Assembly (NCBI RefSeq): GCF_000719475.1
Contig: NZ_JOGO01000022.1
Coordinates: forward strand, 1-64,000
DNA length: 64,000 bases
From: Streptomyces sp. NRRL F-5630
GTDB taxonomy: Bacteria; Actinomycetota; Actinomycetes; Streptomycetales; Streptomycetaceae
Direction: 5' to 3'
Under the pieces are notes generated by a model. The model saw only the letters and a list, made by a program, of their open reading frames with translations, was not told the origin of the DNA and made no database searches. The position numbers and the translations under genes are program-made. Of this stretch, positions 48,165 through 56,771 are shown one piece after another (position 1 is the first letter of the stretch; each line of letters begins with the position of its first letter).

Positions 48165-48267
48165 GTCACACACCCTACTTGCGCACTGTGACACTCCGGG
48201 CGGCCCCGGCTCCGCCTGTGGAGAACCCGGGTTGATCATCGGACGAGTCACCTGGTGCTGTGGAAAA
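48164..48267. promoter_or_regulatory. Divergent uvrC / sugar-kinase control region
   Basis: TGTCACA (48164-48170) and TGTGACA (48187-48193) are perfect inverted arms around the minus-strand -10 TAGGGT (48172-48177), which ends 7 nt before the uvrC ATG. Further right, TGTGGAGAA (48217-48225) and TGTGGAAAA (48259-48267) each differ from a DnaA box by one base on the minus strand. Function of these sites is unproven. Confidence 0.35.
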
Positions 48268-48327
48268 CTCGGTGCGGCCCGTTCGCACCTCCCTCCCCCG
48301 GCATCGTCCCGGGCGAAAGGATTTCCT

Positions 48328-49254
48328 GTGTTCCTCGTCGCTGGAGAGGCCCTGATCGACCTCGTGCCGCGCCCCTCGGGGCCCGCGGAAGAGGGGCCGC
48401 TGGCCCCGCTGGTGCCCTGTCCCGGCGGTGGTCCGTACAACACCGCGGTCGCGCTCGGCAGGCTCGGCGACGAGGTCGCCTTCTGCTCGCGCCTGTCGAC
48501 GGACGGCTTCGGCACGGCCCTGCTCGAAGGGCTGCGCACGGCCGGCGTCGACACCGCTCCCGTGCAGCGCGGCCCCGAACCCACGACGCTCGCGGTGGCG
48601 ACGCTCAGCGCGCAGGGTTCGGCGGGCTACACCTTCTACGCGGAGGGCACGGCCGACCGGCTCTTCAGTGTGCCGGAGACGCTGCCCGAGGGAGTGCGGG
48701 CGATCTCCTTCGGGACCTGTTCGCTCGTTCTGGAGCCGGGCGCGAGCGCGTACGAGGAGCTGTTGCGGCGGCAGTCGCGGGCGGGGGTCTTCACGCTGCT
48801 CGACCCGAACATCCGGGCCGGGCTCATCCCCGACCCCGACGCCTACCGGGCCCGCTTCCTCGACTGGCTCCCGTACGTCGATCTGCTGAAGCTCTCCGAG
48901 GAGGACGCCGCATGGCTGGGGGACGACGTGGCGGGGTGGGCGGCGGCGGGTCCGGCCGCCGTCGTGGTGACGCGGGGCGGGGAGGGCCTGCACGTCACCA
49001 CCCGTAAGGGTGAGCGGTTTTCCGTGCCGGGGGTGCCTGTCGAGGTCGTGGACACGATCGGGGCGGGAGACACCGTGAACGCGGCGCTGCTGCACCGCCT
49101 CGCCGCGCTCGGCGCGCTGCGTGGCGACGCGGTGGCGACGCTCGGTGAGGAGGGCTGGCGGGACGTGCTGGGCTTCGCGGCCCGCGCCGCCGCCCTCACC
49201 TGCTCCCGGGCGGGCGCCCAGCCCCCCTACGCCCGCGAACTCGGCCTCGACTGA
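48328..49254 (+). CDS. PfkB-family carbohydrate kinase (fructokinase-like)
   Basis: A 308-aa ribokinase-fold sugar kinase. [14 protein letters not shown] at the start, [16 protein letters not shown] (PfkB signature 1), [10 protein letters not shown], and the C-terminal signature [18 protein letters not shown] with the catalytic aspartate. The start is GTG 48328 with GAAAGGA about 7 nt upstream. Best guess is fructokinase by overall pattern; ribokinase or 2-keto-3-deoxygluconate kinase activity is not excluded. Diverges from uvrC. Confidence 0.9.
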   Translation: MFLVAGEALIDLVPRPSGPAEEGPLAPLVPCPGGGPYNTAVALGRLGDEVAFCSRLSTDGFGTALLEGLRTAGVDTAPVQRGPEPTTLAVATLSAQGSAGYTFYAEGTADRLFSVPETLPEGVRAISFGTCSLVLEPGASAYEELLRRQSRAGVFTLLDPNIRAGLIPDPDAYRARFLDWLPYVDLLKLSEEDAAWLGDDVAGWAAAGPAAVVVTRGGEGLHVTTRKGERFSVPGVPVEVVDTIGAGDTVNAALLHRLAALGALRGDAVATLGEEGWRDVLGFAARAAALTCSRAGAQPPYARELGLD

Positions 49255-49293
49255 CGCGTTTTCCCGCGCGCGAGCGCCCGGGGCCGATGGGAG

Positions 49294-49340
49294 AGCGGGG
49301 TGGGGAGAGCACATACCGCGTGTGCCGTTCCCACCCCGCT
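49294..49340. terminator. Bidirectional terminator between the sugar kinase and uvrA
   Basis: AGCGGGGTGGG (49294-49304) pairs perfectly with CCCACCCCGCT (49330-49340), with an inner GCACA/TGTGC stem. It lies between two convergent genes. Confidence 0.75.
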
Positions 49341-49372
49341 TTCGGAGCAGCCTTCCTCCTTCGACGAGGGCC

Positions 49373-52300
49373 TCAGTCCTTCGCCGTCGCCCGCTTCGCC
49401 GTCGCGGACTTGGCCGTCTTGGCCGCCTTCGTCGCGCGCGGGGCCGCCGCCTTGCGCGCGGCGCCCTGGCCCGTGACGATCTGCCCGGCCGTCTTGCTCG
49501 CGGCCCGCTTGCGCGGGGCCGCCTTGCGCGCGGGCGCGCCGGCCGCCGGGGTACCGAGCACCTCCTTCAGGAAGCGGCCCGTGTGGCTCTCGGGCTCCTC
49601 GGCGATCTCCTCGGGGCTGCCTTCGGCGACGACCATGCCCCCGCCGTTGCCGCCCTCGGGACCCATGTCGACGACCCAGTCCGCAGTCTTGATCACATCG
49701 AGGTTGTGCTCGATGACGATCACCGTGTTGCCCTTCTCGACCAGTCCGGACAGCACCTTGATCAGCTTGCTGATGTCCTCGAAGTGCAGCCCCGTGGTCG
49801 GTTCGTCGAGGACGTAGACCGTGGAGCCCGTGGAGCGCTTCTGGAGTTCGCTCGCCAGCTTGACGCGCTGCGCCTCGCCGCCGGAGAGGGTCGGCGCGGA
49901 CTGCCCGAGCCGGACGTAGCCGAGGCCGACGTCGTTGAGCGTGCGCAGGTGGCGCGCGATCGCGGGGACGGCCTCGAAGAAGTCCATCGCCTCCTCGATC
50001 GGCATGTCCAGGACCTCGGCGATGGACTTGCCCTTGTAGTGGACCTCCAGGGTCTCCCGGTTGTACCGGGCGCCGTGGCAGACCTCGCACGGCACGTAGA
50101 CGTCCGGGAGGAAGTTCATCTCGATCTTGATCGTGCCGTCACCGGAGCAGTTCTCGCACCGGCCGCCCTTGACGTTGAAGGAGAAGCGGCCCGGCAGGTA
50201 ACCGCGCACCTTCGCCTCGGTCGTCTCGGCGAAGAGCTTGCGGACGTGGTCGAAGACACCCGTGTACGTGGCGGGGTTGGAGCGGGGGGTGCGGCCGATG
50301 GGCGACTGGTCGACGTGCACGACCTTGTCGACCAGGTCGTCGCCGGTGACCCGGGTGTGGCGCCCGGGGACCGAACGGGCGCCGTTCAGTTCCCTGGCCA
50401 GGTGCGTGTAGAGGATGTCGTTGACGAGGGTGGACTTGCCGGAGCCGGAGACCCCCGTGACGGCCGTGAGGACACCGAGCGGGAAGGAGACGTCGATGTC
50501 GCGGAGGTTGTTCTCCTTCGCGCCGAAGACGGTGAGCTTCCGCTTCGGGTCGGCGGGACGCCGCGCCTCGGGGACGGCGATGGCACGCCGCCCGGAGAGG
50601 TACTGCCCGGTCAGCGACTCCTTGTTGCTGAGCAGGCCGGGGAGTTCCCCGCTGTGCACGACCTTGCCGCCGTGCTCTCCGGCGCCCGGGCCGATGTCGA
50701 CGACCCAGTCGGCGACCTTGATGGTGTCCTCGTCGTGCTCGACGACGATGAGCGTGTTGCCCATGTCGCGCAGGCGCACGAGGGTCTCGATGAGCCGGTG
50801 GTTGTCGCGCTGGTGCAGCCCGATGGAGGGCTCGTCGAGTACGTAGAGGACGCCGACGAGTCCGGAGCCGATCTGCGTCGCGAGCCGGATGCGCTGCGCC
50901 TCGCCGCCGGAGAGCGTGCCCGCCGCCCGGTTGAGCGAGAGGTAGTCGAGGCCGACGTCGACGAGGAAGCGCAGCCGTTCGTTGACCTCCTTGAGCACCC
51001 GCTCGGCGATCTTCTTGTCCCGCCCGTCGAGCCGCAGTTCGGCGAGGAAGTCCGCGCAGTCGGTGATGGACATCGCGGAGACCTCGGCGATGGACTTCCC
51101 CATGACGGTGACCGCGAGCACGATCGGCTTGAGCCGCGTGCCGTGGCAGCTCGGGCAGGGCACCTCGCGCATGTAGCCCTCGAAGCGCTCCCTGCTCGTG
51201 TCGCTCTCCGCCTCGGAGTGGCGTCGCTTGACGAAGGGCACGGCGCCCTCGAAGGCGGTGGTGTAGGTGCGCTGGCGGCCGTACCTGTTGCGGTAGCTGA
51301 CCTCGATGCGGGTGCGGTGGCCGTGCAGCAGCGCCTTCTTGGCGCGCTGCGGCAGTCCGGCCCAGGGGATGTCGGTGCGGAAGCCGAGGGCGTCGGCGAG
51401 CGCGCCGACGAGGCGGCCGAAGTACTCCTTGCTGTGCCCGTGCGACCAGGGGTGGAGGGCGCCCTCGTCGAGGGACTTGTCCTCGTCGGGGACGATCAGC
51501 TCGGGATCGACCTCCATGCGGGTGCCGATGCCGGTGCACTCGGGGCAGGCGCCGAAGGGCGAGTTAAAGGAGAAGGAGCGGGGCTCCAGCTCCTCGAAGG
51601 AGAGGTCGTCGTACGGGCAGTACAGGTGCTCCGAGTACATCCGCTCGCGCTCGGGGTCGTCGGCGTCGAGGTCGACGAAGTCGAGCACGATCATGCCGCC
51701 GGAGAGACCGAGGGCGGTCTCGACCGAGTCGGTAAGGCGGCGCTTGGCGCTCTCCTTCACGGTGAGGCGGTCCACGACCACCTCGATCGTGTGCTTCTCC
51801 TGCTTCTTGAGCTGGGGCGGCTCGCTGAGCTGGATGGTCTCGCCGTCCACGCGGGCGCGGCTGTAGCCCTTGGTCTGGAGATCGGCGAAGAGATCGACGA
51901 ACTCGCCCTTGCGCTCGCGCACGAGCGGCGAGAGGACCTGGAAGCGGCTTCCCTCGGGCAGGCCGAGGACCTTGTCGACGATCTGCTGCGGCGACTGGCG
52001 CGCGATGGGGCGACCGCACTCGGGGCAGTGCGGCTTGCCGATGCGCGCGAAGAGCAGGCGGAGGTAGTCGTAGACCTCGGTGATGGTGCCGACCGTGGAG
52101 CGCGGGTTGCGCGAGGTGGACTTCTGGTCGATCGAGACGGCCGGCGAGAGCCCCTCGATGAAGTCGACGTCCGGCTTGTCCATCTGGCCGAGGAACTGCC
52201 GGGCGTACGAGGAGAGGGACTCCACGTAACGCCGCTGCCCCTCGGCGAAGATCGTGTCGAACGCGAGGGATGACTTGCCCGAGCCGGAGAGTCCCGTGAA

Positions 52301-52387
52301 GACGATCAGGGAGTCCCGGGGGAGGTCGAGCGAGACGTTCCGCAGATTGTGCTCGCGTGCTCCACGGACGATGAGACGGTCGGCCAC
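49373..52387 (-). CDS. uvrA: UvrA excinuclease ATPase subunit
   Basis: The damage-recognition ATPase of UvrABC, 1004 aa. Two ABC modules: first Walker [16 protein letters not shown], signature [17 protein letters not shown] with [13 protein letters not shown]; second Walker [16 protein letters not shown], signature [16 protein letters not shown] with [13 protein letters not shown]. Zn motifs [12 protein letters not shown] and [17 protein letters not shown] are present. Start GTG 52387 ([18 protein letters not shown]). After [11 protein letters not shown] a tail of about 50 residues is rich in Ala, Lys and Arg ([18 protein letters not shown]), resembling a basic histone-like tail. Confidence 0.96.
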   Translation of the reverse strand: MADRLIVRGAREHNLRNVSLDLPRDSLIVFTGLSGSGKSSLAFDTIFAEGQRRYVESLSSYARQFLGQMDKPDVDFIEGLSPAVSIDQKSTSRNPRSTVGTITEVYDYLRLLFARIGKPHCPECGRPIARQSPQQIVDKVLGLPEGSRFQVLSPLVRERKGEFVDLFADLQTKGYSRARVDGETIQLSEPPQLKKQEKHTIEVVVDRLTVKESAKRRLTDSVETALGLSGGMIVLDFVDLDADDPERERMYSEHLYCPYDDLSFEELEPRSFSFNSPFGACPECTGIGTRMEVDPELIVPDEDKSLDEGALHPWSHGHSKEYFGRLVGALADALGFRTDIPWAGLPQRAKKALLHGHRTRIEVSYRNRYGRQRTYTTAFEGAVPFVKRRHSEAESDTSRERFEGYMREVPCPSCHGTRLKPIVLAVTVMGKSIAEVSAMSITDCADFLAELRLDGRDKKIAERVLKEVNERLRFLVDVGLDYLSLNRAAGTLSGGEAQRIRLATQIGSGLVGVLYVLDEPSIGLHQRDNHRLIETLVRLRDMGNTLIVVEHDEDTIKVADWVVDIGPGAGEHGGKVVHSGELPGLLSNKESLTGQYLSGRRAIAVPEARRPADPKRKLTVFGAKENNLRDIDVSFPLGVLTAVTGVSGSGKSTLVNDILYTHLARELNGARSVPGRHTRVTGDDLVDKVVHVDQSPIGRTPRSNPATYTGVFDHVRKLFAETTEAKVRGYLPGRFSFNVKGGRCENCSGDGTIKIEMNFLPDVYVPCEVCHGARYNRETLEVHYKGKSIAEVLDMPIEEAMDFFEAVPAIARHLRTLNDVGLGYVRLGQSAPTLSGGEAQRVKLASELQKRSTGSTVYVLDEPTTGLHFEDISKLIKVLSGLVEKGNTVIVIEHNLDVIKTADWVVDMGPEGGNGGGMVVAEGSPEEIAEEPESHTGRFLKEVLGTPAAGAPARKAAPRKRAASKTAGQIVTGQGAARKAAAPRATKAAKTAKSATAKRATAKD

Positions 52388-52970
52388 GCCGGTCCGCACC
52401 TTTCTGATCGGTGAAGCCGGGCGCACCCCGCTTCGGAAAATGTCTGGGCCATCGGGCACGGACGGGTCTGTGCTCACGTACGGGACCTTCCGGTCCGGCC
52501 CGCGCGCGCCGCCTCGGCGATGGACTGTCACGGGGACGGGACGCTGCGCGAGGGCGCCGCCACCGTCCCTGTCGGGAACACCGGCGGAACCGTGCTGATT
52601 CCACGCGGCTTCCACGGGGCTCGTCACCCCGTCCCGGTCGTCCCCTCCAGCATGCCTCGTGACCGCACCTCCGAGCGTATAGCACGCACTTTCGATTCTG
52701 GGCCGCCTCCGGGCTTCTTCACTCGTACGAGTCGGGGCAGCGGACAAGGCTTGACGGAGGGCGCCCCGGCGGGGGCCGCGCTCGCGACGGCGCGGGCTGT
52801 GCCCACCGTCACAACGGCGCGCGGGACACCGCCGTCACGGGCGCTCCCGGTGGCTGTCGGTGGGACGCCATGGGGTCTGTACTTCGGATTTCGGCCGGTG
52901 CGGCGAGAGCGCGTACCGGGCGTCGCGCGGGGCAGAGGCGAGACGGAAGACAGGCCCTAGGGTGGGCCGC
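52388..52970. other. Divergent intergenic region between uvrA and the MBL-fold gene
   Basis: 583 bp without a supportable gene. I looked for the actinobacterial LexA box TCGAAC-N4-GTTCGA and found none. The only clear element is the TAGGGT box next to the MBL-fold gene, listed separately. Confidence 0.4.
52958..52963 (+). promoter_or_regulatory. Putative -10 box of the MBL-fold gene, leaderless
   Basis: TAGGGT ends 7 nt before the ATG at 52971 with no ribosome binding site between. Confidence 0.45.
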
Positions 52971-53627
52971 ATGACGTACAGCGGAAAGGTGCGGGTGGGC
53001 GGGCCCGCCGAGGCGCACGAACTGGGCGAGCTGATCATCTCCAAAATCGCCGTCGGCCCCATGGAGAACAACGCCTACCTGCTGCGCTGCCGGGAGACGG
53101 GCGAGCAGTTGCTGATCGACGCGGCGGCGGAGCCGCGGACCCTCCTCCGGCTCATCGGCCCCGACGGGCTGCGCACGGTCGTCACGACGCACCAGCACCC
53201 CGACCACTGGCAGGCGCTCGCGGAGGTCGTCGCGGCCACCGGGGCGCTGACCTGCGCCGGGCGCGAGGACGTGCCGGGCATCCCCGTGCCCACGGACGCC
53301 CCGCTCGACGACGGGGACGTGGTGCGGGTCGGCCGCGTGGAGCTGGGGGTACGGCACGTGCGGGGCCACACGCCCGGCTCGGTCGCGCTCGTCTACGACG
53401 ACCCGGAGGGCGCCCCGCACCTCTTCACGGGGGATTCGCTCTTCCCCGGCGGGGTCGGCAACACGCGCGGCGACGCGGCGGCCTTCCAGCAGCTCATCAC
53501 CGATGTGGAGGAGCGCCTCTTCGCGCCCCTGCCGGACGAGACCTGGGTCTACCCGGGCCACGGGGACGACACCTCGCTCGGCGCCGAGCGCCCCCACCTC
53601 GGGGAGTGGCGGGCGCGGGGCTGGTGA
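52971..53627 (+). CDS. Metallo-beta-lactamase-fold hydrolase (glyoxalase II-like)
   Basis: A 218-aa single-domain MBL-fold protein. Metal motif THQHPDHWQAL (HxHxDH form), then VRHVRGHTPGSVAL, the bridging aspartate in LFTGDSLFPGGVGNT and the last histidine in VYPGHGDDTSLGAE. The pattern is that of glyoxalase II or related thioester/lactone hydrolases acting in the cytosol. It converges on aroQ. I recall the same neighbour of uvrA in other streptomycetes; the substrate is not known. Confidence 0.9.
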   Translation: MTYSGKVRVGGPAEAHELGELIISKIAVGPMENNAYLLRCRETGEQLLIDAAAEPRTLLRLIGPDGLRTVVTTHQHPDHWQALAEVVAATGALTCAGREDVPGIPVPTDAPLDDGDVVRVGRVELGVRHVRGHTPGSVALVYDDPEGAPHLFTGDSLFPGGVGNTRGDAAAFQQLITDVEERLFAPLPDETWVYPGHGDDTSLGAERPHLGEWRARGW

Positions 53628-53697
53628 CAACCGGCGGGCGGGGCCGGTGACGTCTACGGGCGGAGGCACGGGTGCCGCCCGGCGCGCGCTACTGCCC

Positions 53698-53722
53698 GTA
53701 GGGGACGGGGAGGCGCCCCTAC
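53698..53722. terminator. Terminator-like hairpin between the MBL-fold gene and aroQ
   Basis: GTAGGGG (53698-53704) pairs with CCCCTAC (53716-53722) just before the aroQ stop; short but placed between convergent genes. Confidence 0.45.
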
Positions 53723-53731
53723 CGGCGGTGC

Positions 53732-54187
53732 TCAGCCCAGCAGCGCCGCGACCCGCTCGACGGCGAAGCCGTACCCCTGAAGGCCGCAGCCTGCGATGAC
53801 GGCGTCGGCGCGCAGCGAGACGTAGGAGTGGTGCCGGAACGGCTCGCGCTGATGGATGTTCGAGAGGTGGACCTCGACGACGGGGAGCTCCTCGCACGCC
53901 TGGAGCGCGTCCAGGAGGGCCACGGAGGTGTGCGAGTACGCGGCGGGGTTGATCACGATCCCGCAGTGGTGCTCGCGCGCCTCGTGCACCCAGTCGACGA
54001 GCTGGCCCTCGTGGTTGCTCTGCCGGGCGTCCGTGCGGCCCCCCAGCTTCTCGGCGGTACGGGCGCACAGCGCCTCGACGTCGGCGAGCGTGTCGGTGCC
54101 GTACACCTCGGGCTGCCGCTTGCCGAGGAGGTTCAGGTTGGGCCCGTTGAGCACCATGAGCGGGGCGGTCGTGAAGGTGTGCCGCAT
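53732..54187 (-). CDS. aroQ: Type II 3-dehydroquinate dehydratase
   Basis: A 151-aa enzyme of the shikimate pathway converting 3-dehydroquinate to 3-dehydroshikimate. [21 protein letters not shown] carries the catalytic tyrosine, [16 protein letters not shown] follows, then [19 protein letters not shown] and [21 protein letters not shown] with the catalytic histidine region. Length and order fit the dodecameric type II family. Confidence 0.96.
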   Translation of the reverse strand: MRHTFTTAPLMVLNGPNLNLLGKRQPEVYGTDTLADVEALCARTAEKLGGRTDARQSNHEGQLVDWVHEAREHHCGIVINPAAYSHTSVALLDALQACEELPVVEVHLSNIHQREPFRHHSYVSLRADAVIAGCGLQGYGFAVERVAALLG

Positions 54188-54318
54188 GGGGGGTGGTCCT
54201 CCGGTCCGGGGCTGACGCTGGACCGAGGTCTATCACGCCGGCCCCGGGTGTGAAGAAGCGTGGTCCCCGCCCGTCCCCATGGCGGGCGAGGACCACGCGC
54301 GAGGCGTGCCGCGTACGG

Positions 54319-55392
54319 TCAGCGCCTCGGTCCGGCCCCGTCGTCCCCGTCCCTGGACGGCTGGGCCGCGTCTGTGTGCTCGTGCCGCTCGGCCCTCGCG
54401 CCCACCGCCGCGTGCTCCGCACCGGTCCCTGCGGCCTTGTCGGCCTCGCGCTGCCTGCGCGTGGCGAGCAGGCTCGTGACGGTCGTGACCGCGAGGACGG
54501 CGACGATGACGCCGAGCGAGACGCTCGTCGGGATCTCCGGGACGTGCACACCGCTCTCGTGGAGGGCGTGGAGCACGAGCTTGACCCCGATGAAGCCGAG
54601 GATGATCGACAGGCCGTAGCTGAGGTGGACGAGCTTCTTCAGGAGTCCGCCGATGAGGAAGTACAGCTGGCGCAGCCCCATCAGCGCGAAGGCGTTCGCC
54701 GTGAAGACGATGTACGGGTCCTGGGTGAGCCCGAAGATCGCCGGGATGGAGTCGAGGGCGAAGAGGATGTCGGTCGTGCCGATGGCGAGGATCACGACGA
54801 GCATCGGCGTCATGATCCGCTTGCCGTGCTGCCGGACGAACAGCTTCGTGCCGTGGTACCTGTCGGCGACGCCGAAGCGGGTCTCCAGGGACTTGAGGAG
54901 CTTGTTCTCCTCGAACTCCTCCTCGGTCTCGTCCTCCTCGCGCGCCTCCTTGATGAGCTTCCAGGCGGTGTAGAGGAGGAAGGCGCCGAAGAGGTAGAAG
55001 ATCCACGAGAAGTTCTCGATCATCGCGGCGCCCGCGAGGATGAAGAGGGTCCGCAGGACCAGCGCGATGAGCACGCCGACGAGGAGCACCCGCTGCTGGA
55101 ACTTCGCCGGAACCGCGAACTTCGCCATGATCAGCACGAAGACGAAGAGATTGTCGACGCTGAGCGATTTCTCGGTGATGAACCCGGCGAAGAACTCGCT
55201 GCCTTGGCTACCCCCGGCGAAGACGAGCAGCCCGATGCCGAAGAGACAGGCGAGAGCGATCCAGACGACCGTCCAGATCCCGGCCTCCTTGAGGGAGACC
55301 TCGTGGGGTTTGCGTCCGATCAGGAAGTCGACCGCGATCATGGCCAGCAGGGCCACGATCGTGATCAGCCACACGGTGAGAGAGATGTTCAC
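54319..55392 (-). CDS. TerC-family integral membrane protein (Mn2+ exporter/Alx-like)
   Basis: A 357-aa membrane protein with about nine helices. The charged intramembrane motifs of TerC are present: SLSVDNLFVFVLIMAKFAVP and GTTDILFALDSIPAIFGLT, with TANAFALMGLRQLYFLIGG. The last about 50 residues are a hydrophilic tail. TerC-family proteins such as Alx and YkoY export manganese in several bacteria and are named for tellurite resistance. A Mn2+-type riboswitch precedes the gene, which argues for metal control. TerD-like protein gene lies next. Confidence 0.92.
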   Translation of the reverse strand: MNISLTVWLITIVALLAMIAVDFLIGRKPHEVSLKEAGIWTVVWIALACLFGIGLLVFAGGSQGSEFFAGFITEKSLSVDNLFVFVLIMAKFAVPAKFQQRVLLVGVLIALVLRTLFILAGAAMIENFSWIFYLFGAFLLYTAWKLIKEAREEDETEEEFEENKLLKSLETRFGVADRYHGTKLFVRQHGKRIMTPMLVVILAIGTTDILFALDSIPAIFGLTQDPYIVFTANAFALMGLRQLYFLIGGLLKKLVHLSYGLSIILGFIGVKLVLHALHESGVHVPEIPTSVSLGVIVAVLAVTTVTSLLATRRQREADKAAGTGAEHAAVGARAERHEHTDAAQPSRDGDDGAGPRR

Positions 55393-55437
55393 TGCGCCTC
55401 CGGCAGTACGTCACGGCATTCGATCAGCTCGTCGCTG

Positions 55438-55541
55438 CCGGAGGTCTCTTCCACCACAGCCGCTCGGGCGCGTGGCCGACGCCCCGGGACCTGAACGGTC
55501 CGTATTGACGGGTACGCCGCTTGAGGAGTACTCCCCTCCGC
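55438..55541 (-). promoter_or_regulatory. Probable yybP-ykoY (Mn2+) riboswitch upstream of the TerC gene
   Basis: On the minus strand the leader begins GCGGAGGGGAGTACTCC and ends GGAAGAGACCTCCGG. The outer stem CGGAGG (55540-55535) pairs with CCTCCG (55444-55439). Directly inside it lie GGAGTA on the 5' side and AAGA on the 3' side, the positions of the conserved GGGGAGUA and GCAAGA of the yybP-ykoY class. An internal CGTCAATACG also resembles the family. It sits between the promoter and the TerC ATG (46 nt away), and TerC/YkoY genes are classic targets. Assignment is by eye from remembered consensus. Confidence 0.7.
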
Positions 55542-55548
55542 TCTTCAC

Positions 55549-55577
55549 AAGGTACGGGGATACCCAAGAGATGTAAA
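55549..55577 (-). promoter_or_regulatory. Vegetative promoter of the TerC transcript
   Basis: TTTACA (55577-55572), 17-bp spacer, TACCTT (55554-55549) on the minus strand. The predicted transcription start, about 7 nt downstream near 55542, coincides with the 5' end of the riboswitch. Confidence 0.6.
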
Positions 55578-55687
55578 GGCTTAGGTAAAGGGAATCCAAA
55601 AGGTGCAGGTGGGAGGCGGTACTGAAAAGCCGGCCCCCCGCCTGTTCCCTCGCCGCTCCCCCGCACGCGCGGCAGGGGCTTCCCGCT

Positions 55688-55716
55688 CCGGGAGCCCCTC
55701 GGCGAGGGGCTCCCGG
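55688..55716. terminator. Strong terminator hairpin downstream of terD
   Basis: Perfect 13-bp inverted repeat CCGGGAGCCCCTC / GAGGGGCTCCCGG with a 3-nt loop. It ends terD transcripts before the TerC promoter. Confidence 0.75.
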
Positions 55717-55870
55717 ATTCACGCGTTCGCGCCACCGGAGCTTCCGGATGTACACGCTCGCGGCGCCGGGGCTTCCGTGTGCGCTCGTTCGCGGCGCCTA
55801 GGCTTCCGGGTGCGCGCGCTCGCGGCGCCGGGGCTACCGGGTGCGCGCGCTCGCGGCGCCGGGCTCTCAG
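55716..55870. repeat. Five-copy 31-bp tandem repeat after terD
   Basis: Five consecutive 31-bp units at 55716, 55747, 55778, 55809 and 55840, each of the form GGTGCGCGCGCTCGCGG followed by CGCCGGGGCTTCCG, with a few substitutions per unit. The last unit ends on the terD stop codon. The unit shares GGCTnCCGGGTGCG with the repeats at 42012-42104. Confidence 0.8.
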
Positions 55871-56454
55871 AGCAGCGGCAGGATCGCCGGGACGAGGTCC
55901 TGGAAGGTGCGGCCCTGGGCGGGCGTGCCGAGCGCGGTCATCCGCCAGCCGCCGTTGGCGCGGTGCACCTTCGCCATGATCTGCGCGGTGTACGGGCCGC
56001 CGCCCGCCAGGGTGTGCCGGGCCAGCTCCTGCCCCGTCGTCTCGTCGACGAGCCGGCAGAAGGCGTTCTGGACCTCCTGGAAGGTCTGGCCGGTGAAGGA
56101 ATTCACCGTGAAGACGATCTGGTCGATCTCGGCGGGCACCCGCTGGAGGTCCACGAGGATCGATTCGTCGTCGTCCCCCTGCCCCGCTCCCCCGACGAGG
56201 TTGTCCCCGGTGTGCCGGATCGAGCCGTCGTTGCTCGTCAGGTGCTGGAAAAAGACGACGTCGACGGACCTCTTCCCGCTGAAGAGCACGGCGGAGGCGT
56301 CCAGGTCGATCTCCCGGGGCCGCATGAGCGACCCGAGCAGTCCCTTCTTGCGGGGCGCGGCCTGCCAGCCGAGCCCCATCCGGACCGCCGTCAGCGCTCC
56401 TCCGTCACCCTTCTCCAGGCTGATGCCCTGTCCCTTGGCCAAGTTGACCGTCAT
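55867..56454 (-). CDS. TerD-family (tellurium/stress resistance) calcium-binding protein
   Basis: A 195-aa TerD-domain protein. Start MTVNLAKGQGISLEKGDGGA; IDLDASAVLF and SNDGSIRHTGDNLVGG with the acidic GQGDDDESILVDL are the Ca2+-binding region of the family, and the end AQGRTFQDLVPAILPLL is typical. TerD proteins are soluble and linked to metal, phage and oxidative stress and to differentiation in streptomycetes; the biochemical role is unsettled. Its ATG is at 56454. It reads toward the repeat array and terminator that precede the TerC promoter. Confidence 0.93.
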   Translation of the reverse strand: MTVNLAKGQGISLEKGDGGALTAVRMGLGWQAAPRKKGLLGSLMRPREIDLDASAVLFSGKRSVDVVFFQHLTSNDGSIRHTGDNLVGGAGQGDDDESILVDLQRVPAEIDQIVFTVNSFTGQTFQEVQNAFCRLVDETTGQELARHTLAGGGPYTAQIMAKVHRANGGWRMTALGTPAQGRTFQDLVPAILPLL

Positions 56455-56771
56455 GTGTCCCCACCTTCCGAGCTGCGTCACAGAGCGCTCCCCCGTAGAG
56501 CGCCCCCACGACCCTCGCACGACGGCGGGCCCCGGCGCAGCCCCCGCACGACGGATTGTGGCCGTCCCGGGACACGGAGGCGGACCGTGTGACCCGGGCG
56601 GATGACCCGGTCAGCCACAGGGCCCGGATCATCCGCCCGAGGGACGCGGTTCGGCGGCGGTCAGCGAGGAACGGAACCGCCCGGCGGCGCCCCCTCGGAG
56701 CTGCGGACGCCCGAGGGGGCGCCTACGGGCGGCACGCCCTCGCCCGTCGTGGCCCCGCAGCCCCGTATCCC
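56455..56771. other. Spacer between uvrB and terD
   Basis: 317 bp containing the uvrB terminator and, presumably, the terD promoter, which I could not identify. No supportable gene. Confidence 0.4.
56686..56723 (-). terminator. Terminator of uvrB
   Basis: Perfect 13-bp inverted repeat GGCGCCCCCTCGG / CCGAGGGGGCGCC (56686-56698, 56711-56723), 48 nt past the uvrB stop. Confidence 0.75.

Noticed and set aside
44667..48191. A 1174-codon plus-strand frame over uvrC and rapZ
   Set aside because: Mirror frame. It stays open through the uvrC tail only because the DNA is extremely GC-rich.
49121..52273. A 1050-codon plus-strand frame over uvrA
   Set aside because: Mirror frame of UvrA; E/V/D/R-rich with no motif.
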